DNA of 64,000 nucleotides from Woeseiaceae bacterium. GTDB lineage: Bacteria > Pseudomonadota > Gammaproteobacteria > Steroidobacterales > Woeseiaceae. The notes under the pieces are model-generated. The model was given only the letters and a program-made list of their open reading frames with translations. It did no database searches and was not told where the DNA came from. The DNA lies in NCBI GenBank assembly GCA_028279985.1, contig JANQMR010000005.1, positions 124,001 through 188,000 of the forward strand. The letters run 5' to 3'. Shown here in pieces: positions 27,035-34,710 of the stretch. The stretch's first letter is position 1; every line of letters starts with the position of its first letter. The translations under genes and the position numbers were made by a program.

Positions 27035-27093
27035 TCTGTTCGAGCATTGCCTCGACCGGCCGCTTCTTACATCTTATAGGAACACCTGAATGA
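27031..27093 (+). CDS. Mini-ORF 2 of the fabH leader
   Basis: 20 codons, MICSSIASTGRFLHLIGTPE, with AGGA 6 bp upstream. This unit has a 9-bp insertion relative to the others, yet its stop still overlaps the next ATG as ATGA. The kept overlap despite the length change suggests that coupling is constrained. Confidence 0.45.
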   Translation: MICSSIASTGRFLHLIGTPE

Positions 27094-27143
27094 TCTATTC
27101 GACCAATACCAGGCCTGGCCGTCTTCTGCGGGAACAAACGTGA
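27090..27143 (+). CDS. Mini-ORF 3 of the fabH leader
   Basis: 17 codons, MIYSTNTRPGRLLREQT, with AGGA 8 bp upstream. Its TGA overlaps the fabH GTG start (GTGA), so fabH initiation could depend on translation of this frame. Confidence 0.45.
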   Translation: MIYSTNTRPGRLLREQT

Positions 27144-28108
27144 TCTATTCGAGAATCGCCGGGACCGGCCGCTACCTGCCGGAAAAAGTCCTGACCAATT
27201 TCGATCTGGAGAAAATCGTCGATACCAACGACGAGTGGATACGTACGCGTACCGGCGTCGAGCGCCGCCATCAGTGCGCGCCGGACGAGACCACGTCCGA
27301 CATGTGTGTCGAGGCGGCAAAAAAGGCGATCGAGTCGGCCGGTGTCTCCGTCAAAGACATAGACATGGTCATCATCGGCACGACCTCACCCGACCTGATA
27401 TTCCCGAACATCGCCACCTTGGTACAACACCGTCTCGGTATCCCGGCCTGCCCGGCGCTGGCCACCGAGGCCGCTTGCACCGGGTTCGTCTACGCACTGA
27501 CCACCGCCGACAAGTTCGTCAAGACCGGCGAAGCGAAATGCGTGCTCGTCGTCGGCGCGGAATGCATCACCAAGCTCGTGGACTGGACCGACCGCAATAC
27601 TTGCGTGTTGTTCGGCGACGGCGCCGGCGCCGTTATCGTCGAGCCGTCGGAAGAGCCCGGCATACTCGGCACCCATCTCGGCGCCGACGGAAAACACAAG
27701 GAGTTGCTCTACTACCCGGTCGGCGCGTCGAAAGATCTGTACAAGGCCGGCACCGAAGAAGTCGGCATCACGATGGTGGGCAAAGACGTCTTCAAGGTGG
27801 CCGTCAGCAAGCTCGGCGATGTTGCAATCGAGGCGCTGGAGGCGGCCGGCGTCGATCGGGGTGAACTCGACTGGCTGGTGCCGCACCAGGCCAACCTCCG
27901 GATCATCCAGGCCACGGCAAAACGTCTGGGCCTGCCGATGGACAAGGTCATCGTCACCGTACAGGATCACGGCAACACGTCCGCCGCGTCGGTGCCCTTG
28001 GCCCTGGATACCGCCGTGCGCGACGGCCGTATCGAGCGCGGTCATCTGGTGCTGATGGAGGCTTTCGGCGGCGGTTTCACCTGGGGTTCGATACTGATGC
28101 GTTTCTGA
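27140..28108 (+). CDS. fabH: Beta-ketoacyl-ACP synthase III
   Basis: 322 residues. The Cys-His-Asn triad is visible as Cys113 (TEAACTGF), His249 (VPHQANLR) and Asn279 (DHGNTSAAS); GFGGG appears as AFGGGFTWG near the end. FabH condenses acetyl-CoA with malonyl-ACP to start fatty acid synthesis. GTG start with GGGA 6 bp upstream, overlapped by the stop of mini-ORF 3. The usual fabD-fabG-acpP genes do not follow; the next gene is on the other strand. Confidence 0.97.
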   Translation: MIYSRIAGTGRYLPEKVLTNFDLEKIVDTNDEWIRTRTGVERRHQCAPDETTSDMCVEAAKKAIESAGVSVKDIDMVIIGTTSPDLIFPNIATLVQHRLGIPACPALATEAACTGFVYALTTADKFVKTGEAKCVLVVGAECITKLVDWTDRNTCVLFGDGAGAVIVEPSEEPGILGTHLGADGKHKELLYYPVGASKDLYKAGTEEVGITMVGKDVFKVAVSKLGDVAIEALEAAGVDRGELDWLVPHQANLRIIQATAKRLGLPMDKVIVTVQDHGNTSAASVPLALDTAVRDGRIERGHLVLMEAFGGGFTWGSILMRF

Positions 28109-28159
28109 TGCGCGCAGGCTTAGACCGGCGCTCCGACACGGAACGAGCCTCGCCGGACT

Positions 28160-28720
28160 TTATGCGGAGGTTTCCTGGAGCAGCCGGCTCTTGCGGTCCC
28201 TGGCCGTGCGCCGCCGCATCCGCTGATGCAACTGCCGGCGTCTGCGGTCGAGCCGGTCGCGGCGAATCGCCGCGTCGATATCCTTGCCGTGTTGCCTGTC
28301 GAAGTCGTCGCGGAACCGGCAGAATTCCTCATAGGCATCGCGCACGTGTTCGAGCTCCAGCATGACCAGCTCTATGACGATCACGTCGTCGAGATAACCG
28401 ATGACCGGCACGTCGTCGGGCAGTATGTCTTCCGGGTCGCCGAAGTAAACGAAGGTCGCCAACAGGCTGTCACGCTCGTCGGCGGGCAGTTGCCACTCGG
28501 CGTCGGTCAGCATGTCGATCAGCAATTCGAGTTGCGGCAGGCGGCCGGCGACGAAATCCGGCAGGGGTTCGTTGTTGCGGATCTGGTCCAGCACGTCGCG
28601 GATCGCCTCGATGATCTCGGCCTCCTCGGCGTCGCGGACCGCATCGCGCGAGTGTTTGAGTGCCTGCCGGAAGTATCCGAGGTCCCGATCGCTGAGTTCG
28701 AATGAAAGCCGGATACCCAT
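28160..28720 (-). CDS. DUF1232 (YkvA-like) protein
   Basis: 186 residues. The central segment (FGDPEDILPDDVPVIGYLDD, then VIVIELVMLELEHV) is the DUF1232 motif, usually DxIPDxIPxxGYxDD in small membrane-associated proteins. Before it lies a helical region with many acidic residues, and after it a basic coiled tail (RRDRLDRRRRQLHQRMRRR). Function unknown for the family. It converges on fabH. Confidence 0.8.
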   Translation of the reverse strand: MGIRLSFELSDRDLGYFRQALKHSRDAVRDAEEAEIIEAIRDVLDQIRNNEPLPDFVAGRLPQLELLIDMLTDAEWQLPADERDSLLATFVYFGDPEDILPDDVPVIGYLDDVIVIELVMLELEHVRDAYEEFCRFRDDFDRQHGKDIDAAIRRDRLDRRRRQLHQRMRRRTARDRKSRLLQETSA

Positions 28721-28787
28721 ATGCCTCGAGTGCGCGGTCGACTTGCGCGGTGTAAAGTGGGCGACAGGCTACTCGCCGCCTTCTGCT

Positions 28788-28935
28788 GGGTCAAACTCAA
28801 CAGCGATGTTGGACGATAGGCTGGTCGCGGCTATCCGGAGGGTCAAACTCAACAGCGATGTTGGACGATAGGCGGGTTGCAGCTATCCGGAGGGTCAAAT
28901 TGAACAGCGACGTAAGCGACGGGCCGATAGCAGCC
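28788..28935. repeat. 52-bp tandem repeat, three copies
   Basis: Units start at 28788, 28840 and 28892. The first two are nearly identical (GGGTCAAACTCAACAGCGAT then GTTGGACGATAGG); the third is diverged and incomplete. It occupies much of the 348-bp gene-free gap between the DUF1232 gene and the GST gene. Mini-frames from ATG 28806 (21 codons) and 28858 (47 codons) exist but lack supporting ribosome sites. The rest of the gap shows only a further 13-bp repeat. Confidence 0.85.
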
Positions 28936-28989
28936 GTCCGCGGCGTCGGGCCGAATCCGGACCTGCGGCACGACTTGGCCGGTATCAAT

Positions 28990-29015
28990 GGTTTACCATA
29001 GGGGTTTACCATAGG
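28990..29015. repeat. 13-bp tandem duplication
   Basis: GGTTTACCATAGG twice in a row, about 55 bp before the GST start. Confidence 0.8.
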
Positions 29016-29068
29016 TCGTCGGACGATAGGCCGCCGGACGCGTCAGCGCAGCGAAACGGGCCCATGGC

Positions 29069-29725
29069 ATGAAACCGAAGCTGGTCATTGGTAACAAGAA
29101 TTACTCATCGTGGTCGTTAGGGGCATGGTTTCTGCTGCGCGAAGCCGGCGTCGATTTCGACGAGCACCGTATCGTTCTGGACACCGAAACGACCCGGACC
29201 GAGATCGCGGCATTCACGCGCGCCGGCCGCGTGCCGGTGCTGATTCTAGACGGTCACAGTGTCTGGGATTCGATGGCCATCGCGGAGACCGTCGCCGAGC
29301 GCTGGCCGGAGACGAAGTTGTGGCCGGACGATCCGGCGCAGCGCGCCCACGCGCGCAGCATCAGTGCGGAAATGCACTCGGGTTTCGAGGTACTGCGCGC
29401 CAAAATGCCGATGAATTGCCGTGCGATGGGCCGTCGGGTGCCGCTGCCGGACGAGCTCACCGACGAGATCGACCGGGTCATCGAGATCTGGTCGCATTGT
29501 CACCGCGAGTTCCCTACCGGCGAGGGCTGGCTGTTCGGCCGGTTCACGATCGCCGACGCGATGTTCGCGCCGGCGGTGCTTCGGTTCCGCACGTATGGTA
29601 TCAACCTGCCGGAATCCGCCGGTTACTACCCGAGACGGGTCCTCGAAAGTCCGGCAATCCAGGACTGGTTGGCGGCCGCCGAGTCGGAAACCGAAGTCAT
29701 CGAATGCGACGAGACGGGCCAATGA
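29069..29725 (+). CDS. Glutathione S-transferase family protein
   Basis: 218 residues: an N-terminal thioredoxin-like domain (KLVIGNKNYSSWSLGAWFLL, then RVPVLILDGHSVWDSMAIAE with the glutathione-binding VP and S) and an all-helical C-terminal domain (FGRFTIADAMFAPAVLRF). The NKNYSSWSL start is typical of the YfcF/zeta-like bacterial group, where Ser activates glutathione. Cytosolic detoxification or isomerisation is expected; substrate unknown. Its stop overlaps the transpeptidase ATG by 4 bp. Confidence 0.9.
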   Translation: MKPKLVIGNKNYSSWSLGAWFLLREAGVDFDEHRIVLDTETTRTEIAAFTRAGRVPVLILDGHSVWDSMAIAETVAERWPETKLWPDDPAQRAHARSISAEMHSGFEVLRAKMPMNCRAMGRRVPLPDELTDEIDRVIEIWSHCHREFPTGEGWLFGRFTIADAMFAPAVLRFRTYGINLPESAGYYPRRVLESPAIQDWLAAAESETEVIECDETGQ

Positions 29726-30834
29726 AAAAGATCCTAATCCTTTCGGTAGCCGCCTGTACGCTGGCATGCGGCATGGCGCGAGCGGAGACTTACGAATTAC
29801 CGCCCGAAGGTTTCGACGTGATCGGTGCGGTATCCACGATCGTCGCCCGTCACGAAGACACACTGGTGGACATCGCCCGTCGTCACGGCCTGGGATACGA
29901 GGACATCGTGCGTGCCAATCCGGACGTCAATCCATGGCTGCCGGGCGAGGGCACCGAAATCGTCTTGCCGACGCGCTACGTGTTGCCGCCGGGCCCGCGT
30001 GAGGGCGTCGTCCTGAACCTCGCCGAATACCGTATGTACTACTACCCGAAACCGGCCAAGGGCCAGGCACCGGTAGTCATGACCTATCCGATCAGCATCG
30101 GCCGCATGGACTGGGAAACCCCGCTCGGACGGACGCAGATCATCTCCAAGGTACGTAATCCGACCTGGTATCCGCCGAAGTCGGTGCGTGCAGAACATGC
30201 TGCCGAAGGCCGGCCCCTGTCGAGCATCGTGCCGCCGGGACCGGACAATCCGCTTGGCCGTTTTGCGATGCGCCTGGACATTCCCGGTTACCTGATTCAC
30301 GGCACCAACCGGCCCGCCGGCGTCGGTATGCGGGTGACTCACGGCTGTATCCGTATGTTCCCCGAGGACATCGAGCACTTGTTCGAGAGAATCGACGTGC
30401 GTACGCCGGTGCGTATCATCGATGAACCCGTCAAAATCGGCTGGTTCGGCGACGAGTTGTTCATGGAAGTGCATCCGGTGCTGGCGGCAGCGCCGTCCGT
30501 GGATGAAAGCGTCGATGTGCCGAAGCCTGACGAACGGTTTGCGCAGGCTGCCGTGGCGCCGGATGGCGGTGAGTCGCCGGTAGCAGTACCGGTCGACGAT
30601 ACGCTTGGCCAATTGATCGACAATGCGGTCGACGGGCTCAACGACGATCCGGTCGACATCGCCGTCAAGGATCCGCTGACTTACGTGACCGAGCAGTTCA
30701 TCGCGGCGACCGACGTGCGGTCCGGCGAGCTCGACTGGCATCGGGTCGAGGCCCTGATCGAACGTTCCGACGGTATGCCGTCCGCGGTGGGGCGGGGCAT
30801 AAAAAACGCCGCGGCAAGCGCGGCGCCCGAATGA
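29722..30834 (+). CDS. L,D-transpeptidase with N-terminal LysM-like domain
   Basis: 370 residues from ATG 29722 (ATGA overlap with the GST gene). Signal peptide 1-21 (ending ARA), a LysM-like peptidoglycan-binding module (VARHEDTLVDIARRHGLGYE), then a YkuD domain with the catalytic sequence HGTNRPAGVGMRVTHGCIRM (His and Cys nucleophile; Thr replaces the usual Ser). An acidic tail follows. This is the ErfK/YbiS/YcfS architecture, whose members attach Lpp to peptidoglycan. A convergent gene encodes an Lpp-like lipoprotein ending in Lys, its likely partner. Confidence 0.93.
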   Translation: MKKILILSVAACTLACGMARAETYELPPEGFDVIGAVSTIVARHEDTLVDIARRHGLGYEDIVRANPDVNPWLPGEGTEIVLPTRYVLPPGPREGVVLNLAEYRMYYYPKPAKGQAPVVMTYPISIGRMDWETPLGRTQIISKVRNPTWYPPKSVRAEHAAEGRPLSSIVPPGPDNPLGRFAMRLDIPGYLIHGTNRPAGVGMRVTHGCIRMFPEDIEHLFERIDVRTPVRIIDEPVKIGWFGDELFMEVHPVLAAAPSVDESVDVPKPDERFAQAAVAPDGGESPVAVPVDDTLGQLIDNAVDGLNDDPVDIAVKDPLTYVTEQFIAATDVRSGELDWHRVEALIERSDGMPSAVGRGIKNAAASAAPE

Positions 30835-30856
30835 AAAAGGCCCCAGGGGGCTGTTG

Positions 30857-31150
30857 CTACTTCGACATCGACTTCTGGAACATGCGTTCCATGCTCTCAC
30901 GGTTTGCTTCGCAGCAATCCTGAGCTTCGTTCGCAGCGGAAAGCGCCCGGTCTGCGGTGCGCTGTGCGCTTGACGCGGCCTGGGCGGCCCGATCTGCGGC
31001 GGCGCGGGCGGATTCGGCGGCCGAAGCAGCGCTGTCAGCGGCAGCTTGCGCAGCAGCAGCGGCGTCCCTGGCCGTCTGGTCGGTCGTCGCACAGCCGGCG
31101 GCGAGTGCAGCAGTGAGCACCAGTGCGCTTACTTTGAGTGCTGATTTCAT
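30857..31150 (-). CDS. Lpp-like murein lipoprotein with C-terminal lysine
   Basis: 97 residues. The signal ends in the lipobox LAAGC. The mature part is an Ala-rich heptad coiled coil (AAADSAASAAESARAAADRA), then SMERMFQKSMSK, ending in Lys as Braun lipoprotein does for cross-linking to diaminopimelate. It is longer than E. coli Lpp (78 with signal). The start ATG 31150 follows AGAGGA; an open frame to 31216 lacks sense. A good promoter (31188-31216) lies upstream. C-rich DCCE near the end might allow disulphides. Confidence 0.85.
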   Translation of the reverse strand: MKSALKVSALVLTAALAAGCATTDQTARDAAAAAQAAADSAASAAESARAAADRAAQAASSAQRTADRALSAANEAQDCCEANRESMERMFQKSMSK

Positions 31151-31187
31151 TTTGCATGAGTCCTCTGTTGGGTAAAACGGCTCGCGC

Positions 31188-31216
31188 ATTATTTCGTAAA
31201 TACTCTTCACCTGCAA
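31188..31216 (-). promoter_or_regulatory. Promoter of the Lpp-like gene
   Basis: On the minus strand TTGCAG (31211-31216) and AATAAT (31188-31193) are 17 bp apart, giving a short 30-nt leader. The rest of the 360-bp gap up to lexA shows only the lexA control region; 31220-31440 holds no convincing gene. Confidence 0.6.
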
Positions 31217-31448
31217 CGAAGATGCCTGTTTTTATTGCAGTTGTCGGGGGTCTGCGACAGGCGTACGGTGCGCGGCGCGAGCCTGGCGGGCAGCGCCGAC
31301 GTCGGTCGCTCGATGCGCTTCTACCGGAAGGCCGCGAGCCGGCTGGTCGCGATCGTTTTTGTTTCTAGCAGGATACGGCAAGCCGGATGGTCTGCGCGTT
31401 CAATTGTCATTTCAATAGTCGTGCCGTCACGGTACTGCACCGGGGCGC

Positions 31449-31476
31449 TTGCACTCGGTGAGGTACTGTATATAAT
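31449..31476 (+). promoter_or_regulatory. lexA operon promoter
   Basis: TTGCAC (31449-31454), 16-bp spacer, perfect TATAAT (31471-31476). The start is expected near 31483. Confidence 0.75.
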
Positions 31477-31484
31477 TCCATGTA

Positions 31485-31500
31485 CTGTTGATTTGTACAG
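31485..31500. promoter_or_regulatory. LexA-binding SOS box
   Basis: CTGTTGATTTGTACAG fits the CTGT-N8-ACAG SOS box exactly. It lies at the predicted transcription start and ends 10 bp before the lexA ATG, so LexA would block initiation of the whole lexA-imuA-imuB-dnaE2 unit. Confidence 0.88.
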
Positions 31501-31510
31501 GGCTGCTGAA

Positions 31511-32128
31511 ATGCGTGAACTGACCCCCAGGCAAACCCAAATTCTCGATATGATTCAGGATTTTATCGCCGAAAGTGGGATGCCGCCGACCCGCGCCGAG
31601 ATTGCCCGCGAGCTCGGTTTCCGGTCCGCCAACGCCGCCGAGGAGCATCTTCGTGCGCTACAGAAAAAAGGGGTCATCGATCTCGTTCCGGGCGCTTCCC
31701 GCGGCATCCAGCTCAAGGATTCACTGCGCGAGCAGATGGGATTACCGCTCGTGGGTCGGGTCGCGGCCGGTAGTCCCATCCTCGCGCAGGAACACATCGA
31801 GACGCATTACAAGCTCGATCCGCAGTTGTTCAATCCGAAGCCGCATTATCTGCTGCGCGTACACGGCATGAGCATGAAAGACGCCGGCATTCTCGACGGC
31901 GACCTCGTCGCCGTTCATCGCACACCCGAGGTACGCAGCCGGCAGATCGTCGTGGCGCGGCTAGACGACGAGGTGACCGTCAAACGGTATCGGCAAACGG
32001 GTTCGCTGGTGTCTTTGCTGCCGGAAAACGAGGCGTTCGAACCGATCGAGGTCGATCTTGCCGAGCAGTCGCTGGTGATCGAGGGTGTCGTCGTCGGCGT
32101 GATTCGTGACGGTATCCCCTTGCACTAG
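31511..32128 (+). CDS. lexA: SOS repressor LexA
   Basis: 205 residues. N-terminal winged helix ([40 protein letters not shown]), cleavage site Ala-Gly in GRVAAGSPI, catalytic Ser in [10 protein letters not shown] and Lys in DDEVTVKRY. RecA filaments trigger self-cleavage after DNA damage. Frame extension upstream to 31235 crosses the promoter and is rejected. First gene of the mutasome operon. Confidence 0.97.
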   Translation: MRELTPRQTQILDMIQDFIAESGMPPTRAEIARELGFRSANAAEEHLRALQKKGVIDLVPGASRGIQLKDSLREQMGLPLVGRVAAGSPILAQEHIETHYKLDPQLFNPKPHYLLRVHGMSMKDAGILDGDLVAVHRTPEVRSRQIVVARLDDEVTVKRYRQTGSLVSLLPENEAFEPIEVDLAEQSLVIEGVVVGVIRDGIPLH

Positions 32129-32221
32129 TGTCCTGTCTGAAGGGCCGGGATGGCCCCGAAGAGTCGATGGGCCCTGGGCGCTCGTGCAGGTCGCCCGGGA
32201 CCGCTTGTCGGACGGAGTTGT

Positions 32222-32881
32222 ATGCGACACGATCGCGCATCACTGGATCAGTTGCTCGAAAACCCGCGTGTCTGGCGCGGACGCGATGCGGCGCGGTCGC
32301 CGGACGGATTACCCAGCGGTTATGAAGCCCTGGACCGGCAGTTGCCGGGCGGCGGATGGCCAAGACGGGCGCTGACCGAAATTCTGGTCGGGCAATACGG
32401 CATCGGCGAGTTGCAGTTACTGATGCCGGCCCTGGCGCAATTGAGCACCGAGGATGTGGCGGTCGCGCCGGGCTGGATCGCCTGGGTGGCGCCGCCGTTC
32501 CAACCCTATCCGCCGGCGTTACAACAGTACGGTGTCGACCTGTCGCGCATGCTGATCGTGCGGCCGAAAAGCGACGCCGAAATCCTCTGGTCCGCTGAAC
32601 AGGCGCTGGCATCGGGTACCTGCGCCGCCGTGCTGTCGTGGCCGGCGGCACTCGACGACCAGGCTGGCCGGCGCCTGCAGTTGGCCGCCGAAAAAGGCGC
32701 TAGCTGGGCGGTTGCGTTTCGTCCATTGACGGCCCGGGGCGAGCTGTCCGCGGCGGCCTTGCGCGTCGAGCTCAGGGCGGACGGGCAGGACACCGAGCTT
32801 CGTATCCTGAGAAGCCGTGGCGGCAGGCCCACCGTCATCCAACGGTTTTTTACAGGCGGCCGGGAGCCCGGCCGGACTTGA
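32222..32881 (+). CDS. imuA: Mutasome accessory protein ImuA
   Basis: 219 residues from ATG 32222, which has GGAG 5 bp upstream. RecA/SulA-like: LDQLLENPRVWRGRD, LPSGYEALDRQLPGGGWPRR, ALTEILVGQYGIGELQLLMP. The Walker A region is degenerate, as is normal for ImuA. It links the mutagenic polymerase to RecA (known for the family). Gap to lexA 93 bp; imuB follows after 3 bp. Confidence 0.9.
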   Translation: MRHDRASLDQLLENPRVWRGRDAARSPDGLPSGYEALDRQLPGGGWPRRALTEILVGQYGIGELQLLMPALAQLSTEDVAVAPGWIAWVAPPFQPYPPALQQYGVDLSRMLIVRPKSDAEILWSAEQALASGTCAAVLSWPAALDDQAGRRLQLAAEKGASWAVAFRPLTARGELSAAALRVELRADGQDTELRILRSRGGRPTVIQRFFTGGREPGRT

Positions 32882-32884
32882 AGC

Positions 32885-34597
32885 ATGGCCCGGGCTTGCA
32901 AAACGCCCGTCCTGTTGCGGGACCCCGCCCCGGCTCCCTCTGCCGGAAACACCGGTGTAGCCGGACGGCAGGCAGACCTGTTCCAGCAGGCGCCACCGCT
33001 CGAAATCACCGAAACGTCCAGGTATTCATCCGGCCTTTCCCGCAGACGGTCCGTGAGGCGCCTGTGGCTTTGTCTCTATCTGCCGCGGCTGCCGCTCGAA
33101 GCCTTCGGCGTGCCGGAAAATGGACCGAAAAATGGACCGGAAAATGGACAGGCGACTCACCCCTCCGCCGCTCGTGCCGTTGTCGAGGAACGGCAGGGCA
33201 TGCAGCGCATAGTGCTGCCGGACGAACGCGCCGCCGAATCCGGGATTTTGCCGGGACAGCCGGCCAATGCGGCCTTGGCCTTGTTGCCGGAACTCGTGCT
33301 CGAGTTACGAAATCCGCTCCGCGAGCGACAGGCGCTCGAGTCGTTGGCCGCCTGGCTGGAACGCTATTCGTCGTTCGTCAGTATGGCCGCGGCCGACGTA
33401 CTGTTACTCGAGATTGCCGGCAGTCTCAGGCTTTTCGGCGGTTTGAAACCCCTGGGCCGGGAAATCGTCGCAGGACTCGAGCGGCGGGGTTTCGACGCGT
33501 CGCCGGCCATTGCACCGACGCCGCTGGCGGCAACCTGGCTGGCCAGAGGCGGGCGGCGTGCCTGTGTCTGTGAACTCGAAAACCTGCTGCCGGCATTGAG
33601 GAGCCTGCCGCTGGACTGTCTCGACTGGCCGCCGGCTACCAGTGAGTCCCTGGCCGGCATGGGAATAGGCAATGTCGGCGATTGCCTGCGTTTGCCGCGC
33701 GACGGGTTTGCCAAACGTTTCGGCGCGGACCGGCTCTTGGAGTTCGACCGGGCGCTGGGACGTTTACCCGACCCCAGGCGTTCATGGCGCGCGCCCGAAC
33801 GTTTCCTGCGCGATTACGAGATGACCGAGGAGCAGGACGACAGTCGATATCTGCTGGCGATTTGTCGTGCGCTGCTGGTGTCGCACGAACGGTTTTTGCT
33901 CGAGCGCCAGCTCGGCACGCAGCGCCTGCGCTTCACGTTTTTTCACCTGAAGGCCCGGGCGACCCGGCTGTCGTTGGGCGCCGCCGCCGAAAGGTCGGCC
34001 GGGCGCTGGTTCGATCTGCTCCGGATACGCTTCGAGCGGTTGGTGTTGCCCGAACCCGTCATTGCGATTCGTCTCGAGGGCGGCCGCACACAGGCGCTGG
34101 AGACAGGGACCGGTCGGCTTGCTTTCAACGGCCGGCCGCGATCCGGAGCTACCTGTTCGATGACACAGTTGGCCGAGCGGCTGACGGCTCGTATTGGCGC
34201 CGAAGCCGTGTATCGTATAAACAGCGTCGCCGATCATCGGCCGCGTTTCGCCTGGCGCATGTCGGCTGCGCTTGCCGCTAAGACGGCGGATGCAATGCCC
34301 ATGGCAAGGCATGAGCGCAGGCGGCCGCTCTGGATGCTGCCCGAGCCGGTATTGCTGGAGGCCGAGCAGGGACTGCCTCGGCACCGGGGCCGCCTGACCC
34401 TGCTCGAAGGACCGGAGCGCCTGGAAACGGGTTGGTGGGACGAGCACGGTATCGCGCGCGACTACTATACGGCGGTCGATCCGCGGGGTGTCCGACTTTG
34501 GATATTCCGCGATCGCAGGCACCGCCGGACGGCAAAGACGGCGGCGGGCGGGAACCGGCGTGACAGCGGCTGGTATCTGGAAGGAATTTTCGGATGA
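32885..34597 (+). CDS. imuB: Inactive Y-family polymerase homologue ImuB
   Basis: 570 residues. The family start RRLWLCLYLPRLPLEAF comes only at about residue 58, so this ImuB has an N-terminal extension containing QADLFQQAP, which resembles a beta-clamp-binding peptide. Catalytic acidic residues of Y-family polymerases are missing, as usual; it bridges the clamp, ImuA and DnaE2. An in-frame 12-bp repeat (33117-33150, NGPKNGPENGQ) lies near residue 80. The stop overlaps a mini-ORF start (ATGA), which in turn overlaps dnaE2. Confidence 0.92.
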   Translation: MARACKTPVLLRDPAPAPSAGNTGVAGRQADLFQQAPPLEITETSRYSSGLSRRRSVRRLWLCLYLPRLPLEAFGVPENGPKNGPENGQATHPSAARAVVEERQGMQRIVLPDERAAESGILPGQPANAALALLPELVLELRNPLRERQALESLAAWLERYSSFVSMAAADVLLLEIAGSLRLFGGLKPLGREIVAGLERRGFDASPAIAPTPLAATWLARGGRRACVCELENLLPALRSLPLDCLDWPPATSESLAGMGIGNVGDCLRLPRDGFAKRFGADRLLEFDRALGRLPDPRRSWRAPERFLRDYEMTEEQDDSRYLLAICRALLVSHERFLLERQLGTQRLRFTFFHLKARATRLSLGAAAERSAGRWFDLLRIRFERLVLPEPVIAIRLEGGRTQALETGTGRLAFNGRPRSGATCSMTQLAERLTARIGAEAVYRINSVADHRPRFAWRMSAALAAKTADAMPMARHERRRPLWMLPEPVLLEAEQGLPRHRGRLTLLEGPERLETGWWDEHGIARDYYTAVDPRGVRLWIFRDRRHRRTAKTAAGGNRRDSGWYLEGIFG

Positions 34598-34710
34598 CCA
34601 AGCAGACGGATACGGTACCGTCCGCATCACTGGGTATTTTCGGATGACCCAGCAGACGGACACGGTACCGTCCGTATCGGATGGTAATTTTCGGACGTCC
34701 CAGCAATCGG
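34586..34710 (+). repeat. 50/51-bp tandem repeat over the imuB/dnaE2 junction
   Basis: Units at 34586, 34636 and 34687 each start ATTTTCGG. The first two continue ATGACC.AGCAGACGGA and differ at few positions. The 50-bp spacing preserves the ATGA overlap; the third unit is 51 bp on and in frame inside dnaE2, with the start ATG changed to ACG. Confidence 0.85.
34594..34647 (+). CDS. Mini-ORF between imuB and dnaE2
   Basis: 17 codons, MTKQTDTVPSASLGIFG. AAGGA lies 8 bp before its ATG. Its start overlaps the imuB stop and its stop overlaps the dnaE2 start, both as ATGA. The peptide begins like DnaE2 (MTQQTDTVPS) and ends like ImuB (GIFG). dnaE2 itself has no good ribosome site, so this frame may feed ribosomes to it. 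Confidence 0.5.
   Translation: MTKQTDTVPSASLGIFG

Larger units (their letters stand above)
26931..27189 (+). repeat. Five-unit degenerate tandem array of the fabH start region
   Basis: Units begin at about 26931, 26981, 27031, 27090 and 27140 (spacing 50, 50, 59, 50). Each carries a YS-like codon pair, a GxGR block and an AGGA/GGGA ribosome site, then a stop overlapping the next start. The last unit is the real fabH start. The first unit continues the plsX frame after its TAA. Confidence 0.85.

Noticed and set aside
28806..29001. Mini-ORFs (21 and 47 codons) inside the 52-bp repeats before the GST gene
   Set aside because: Unlike the fabH and dnaE2 leaders, they lack ribosome sites, do not overlap the next start and do not resemble the GST N-terminus.
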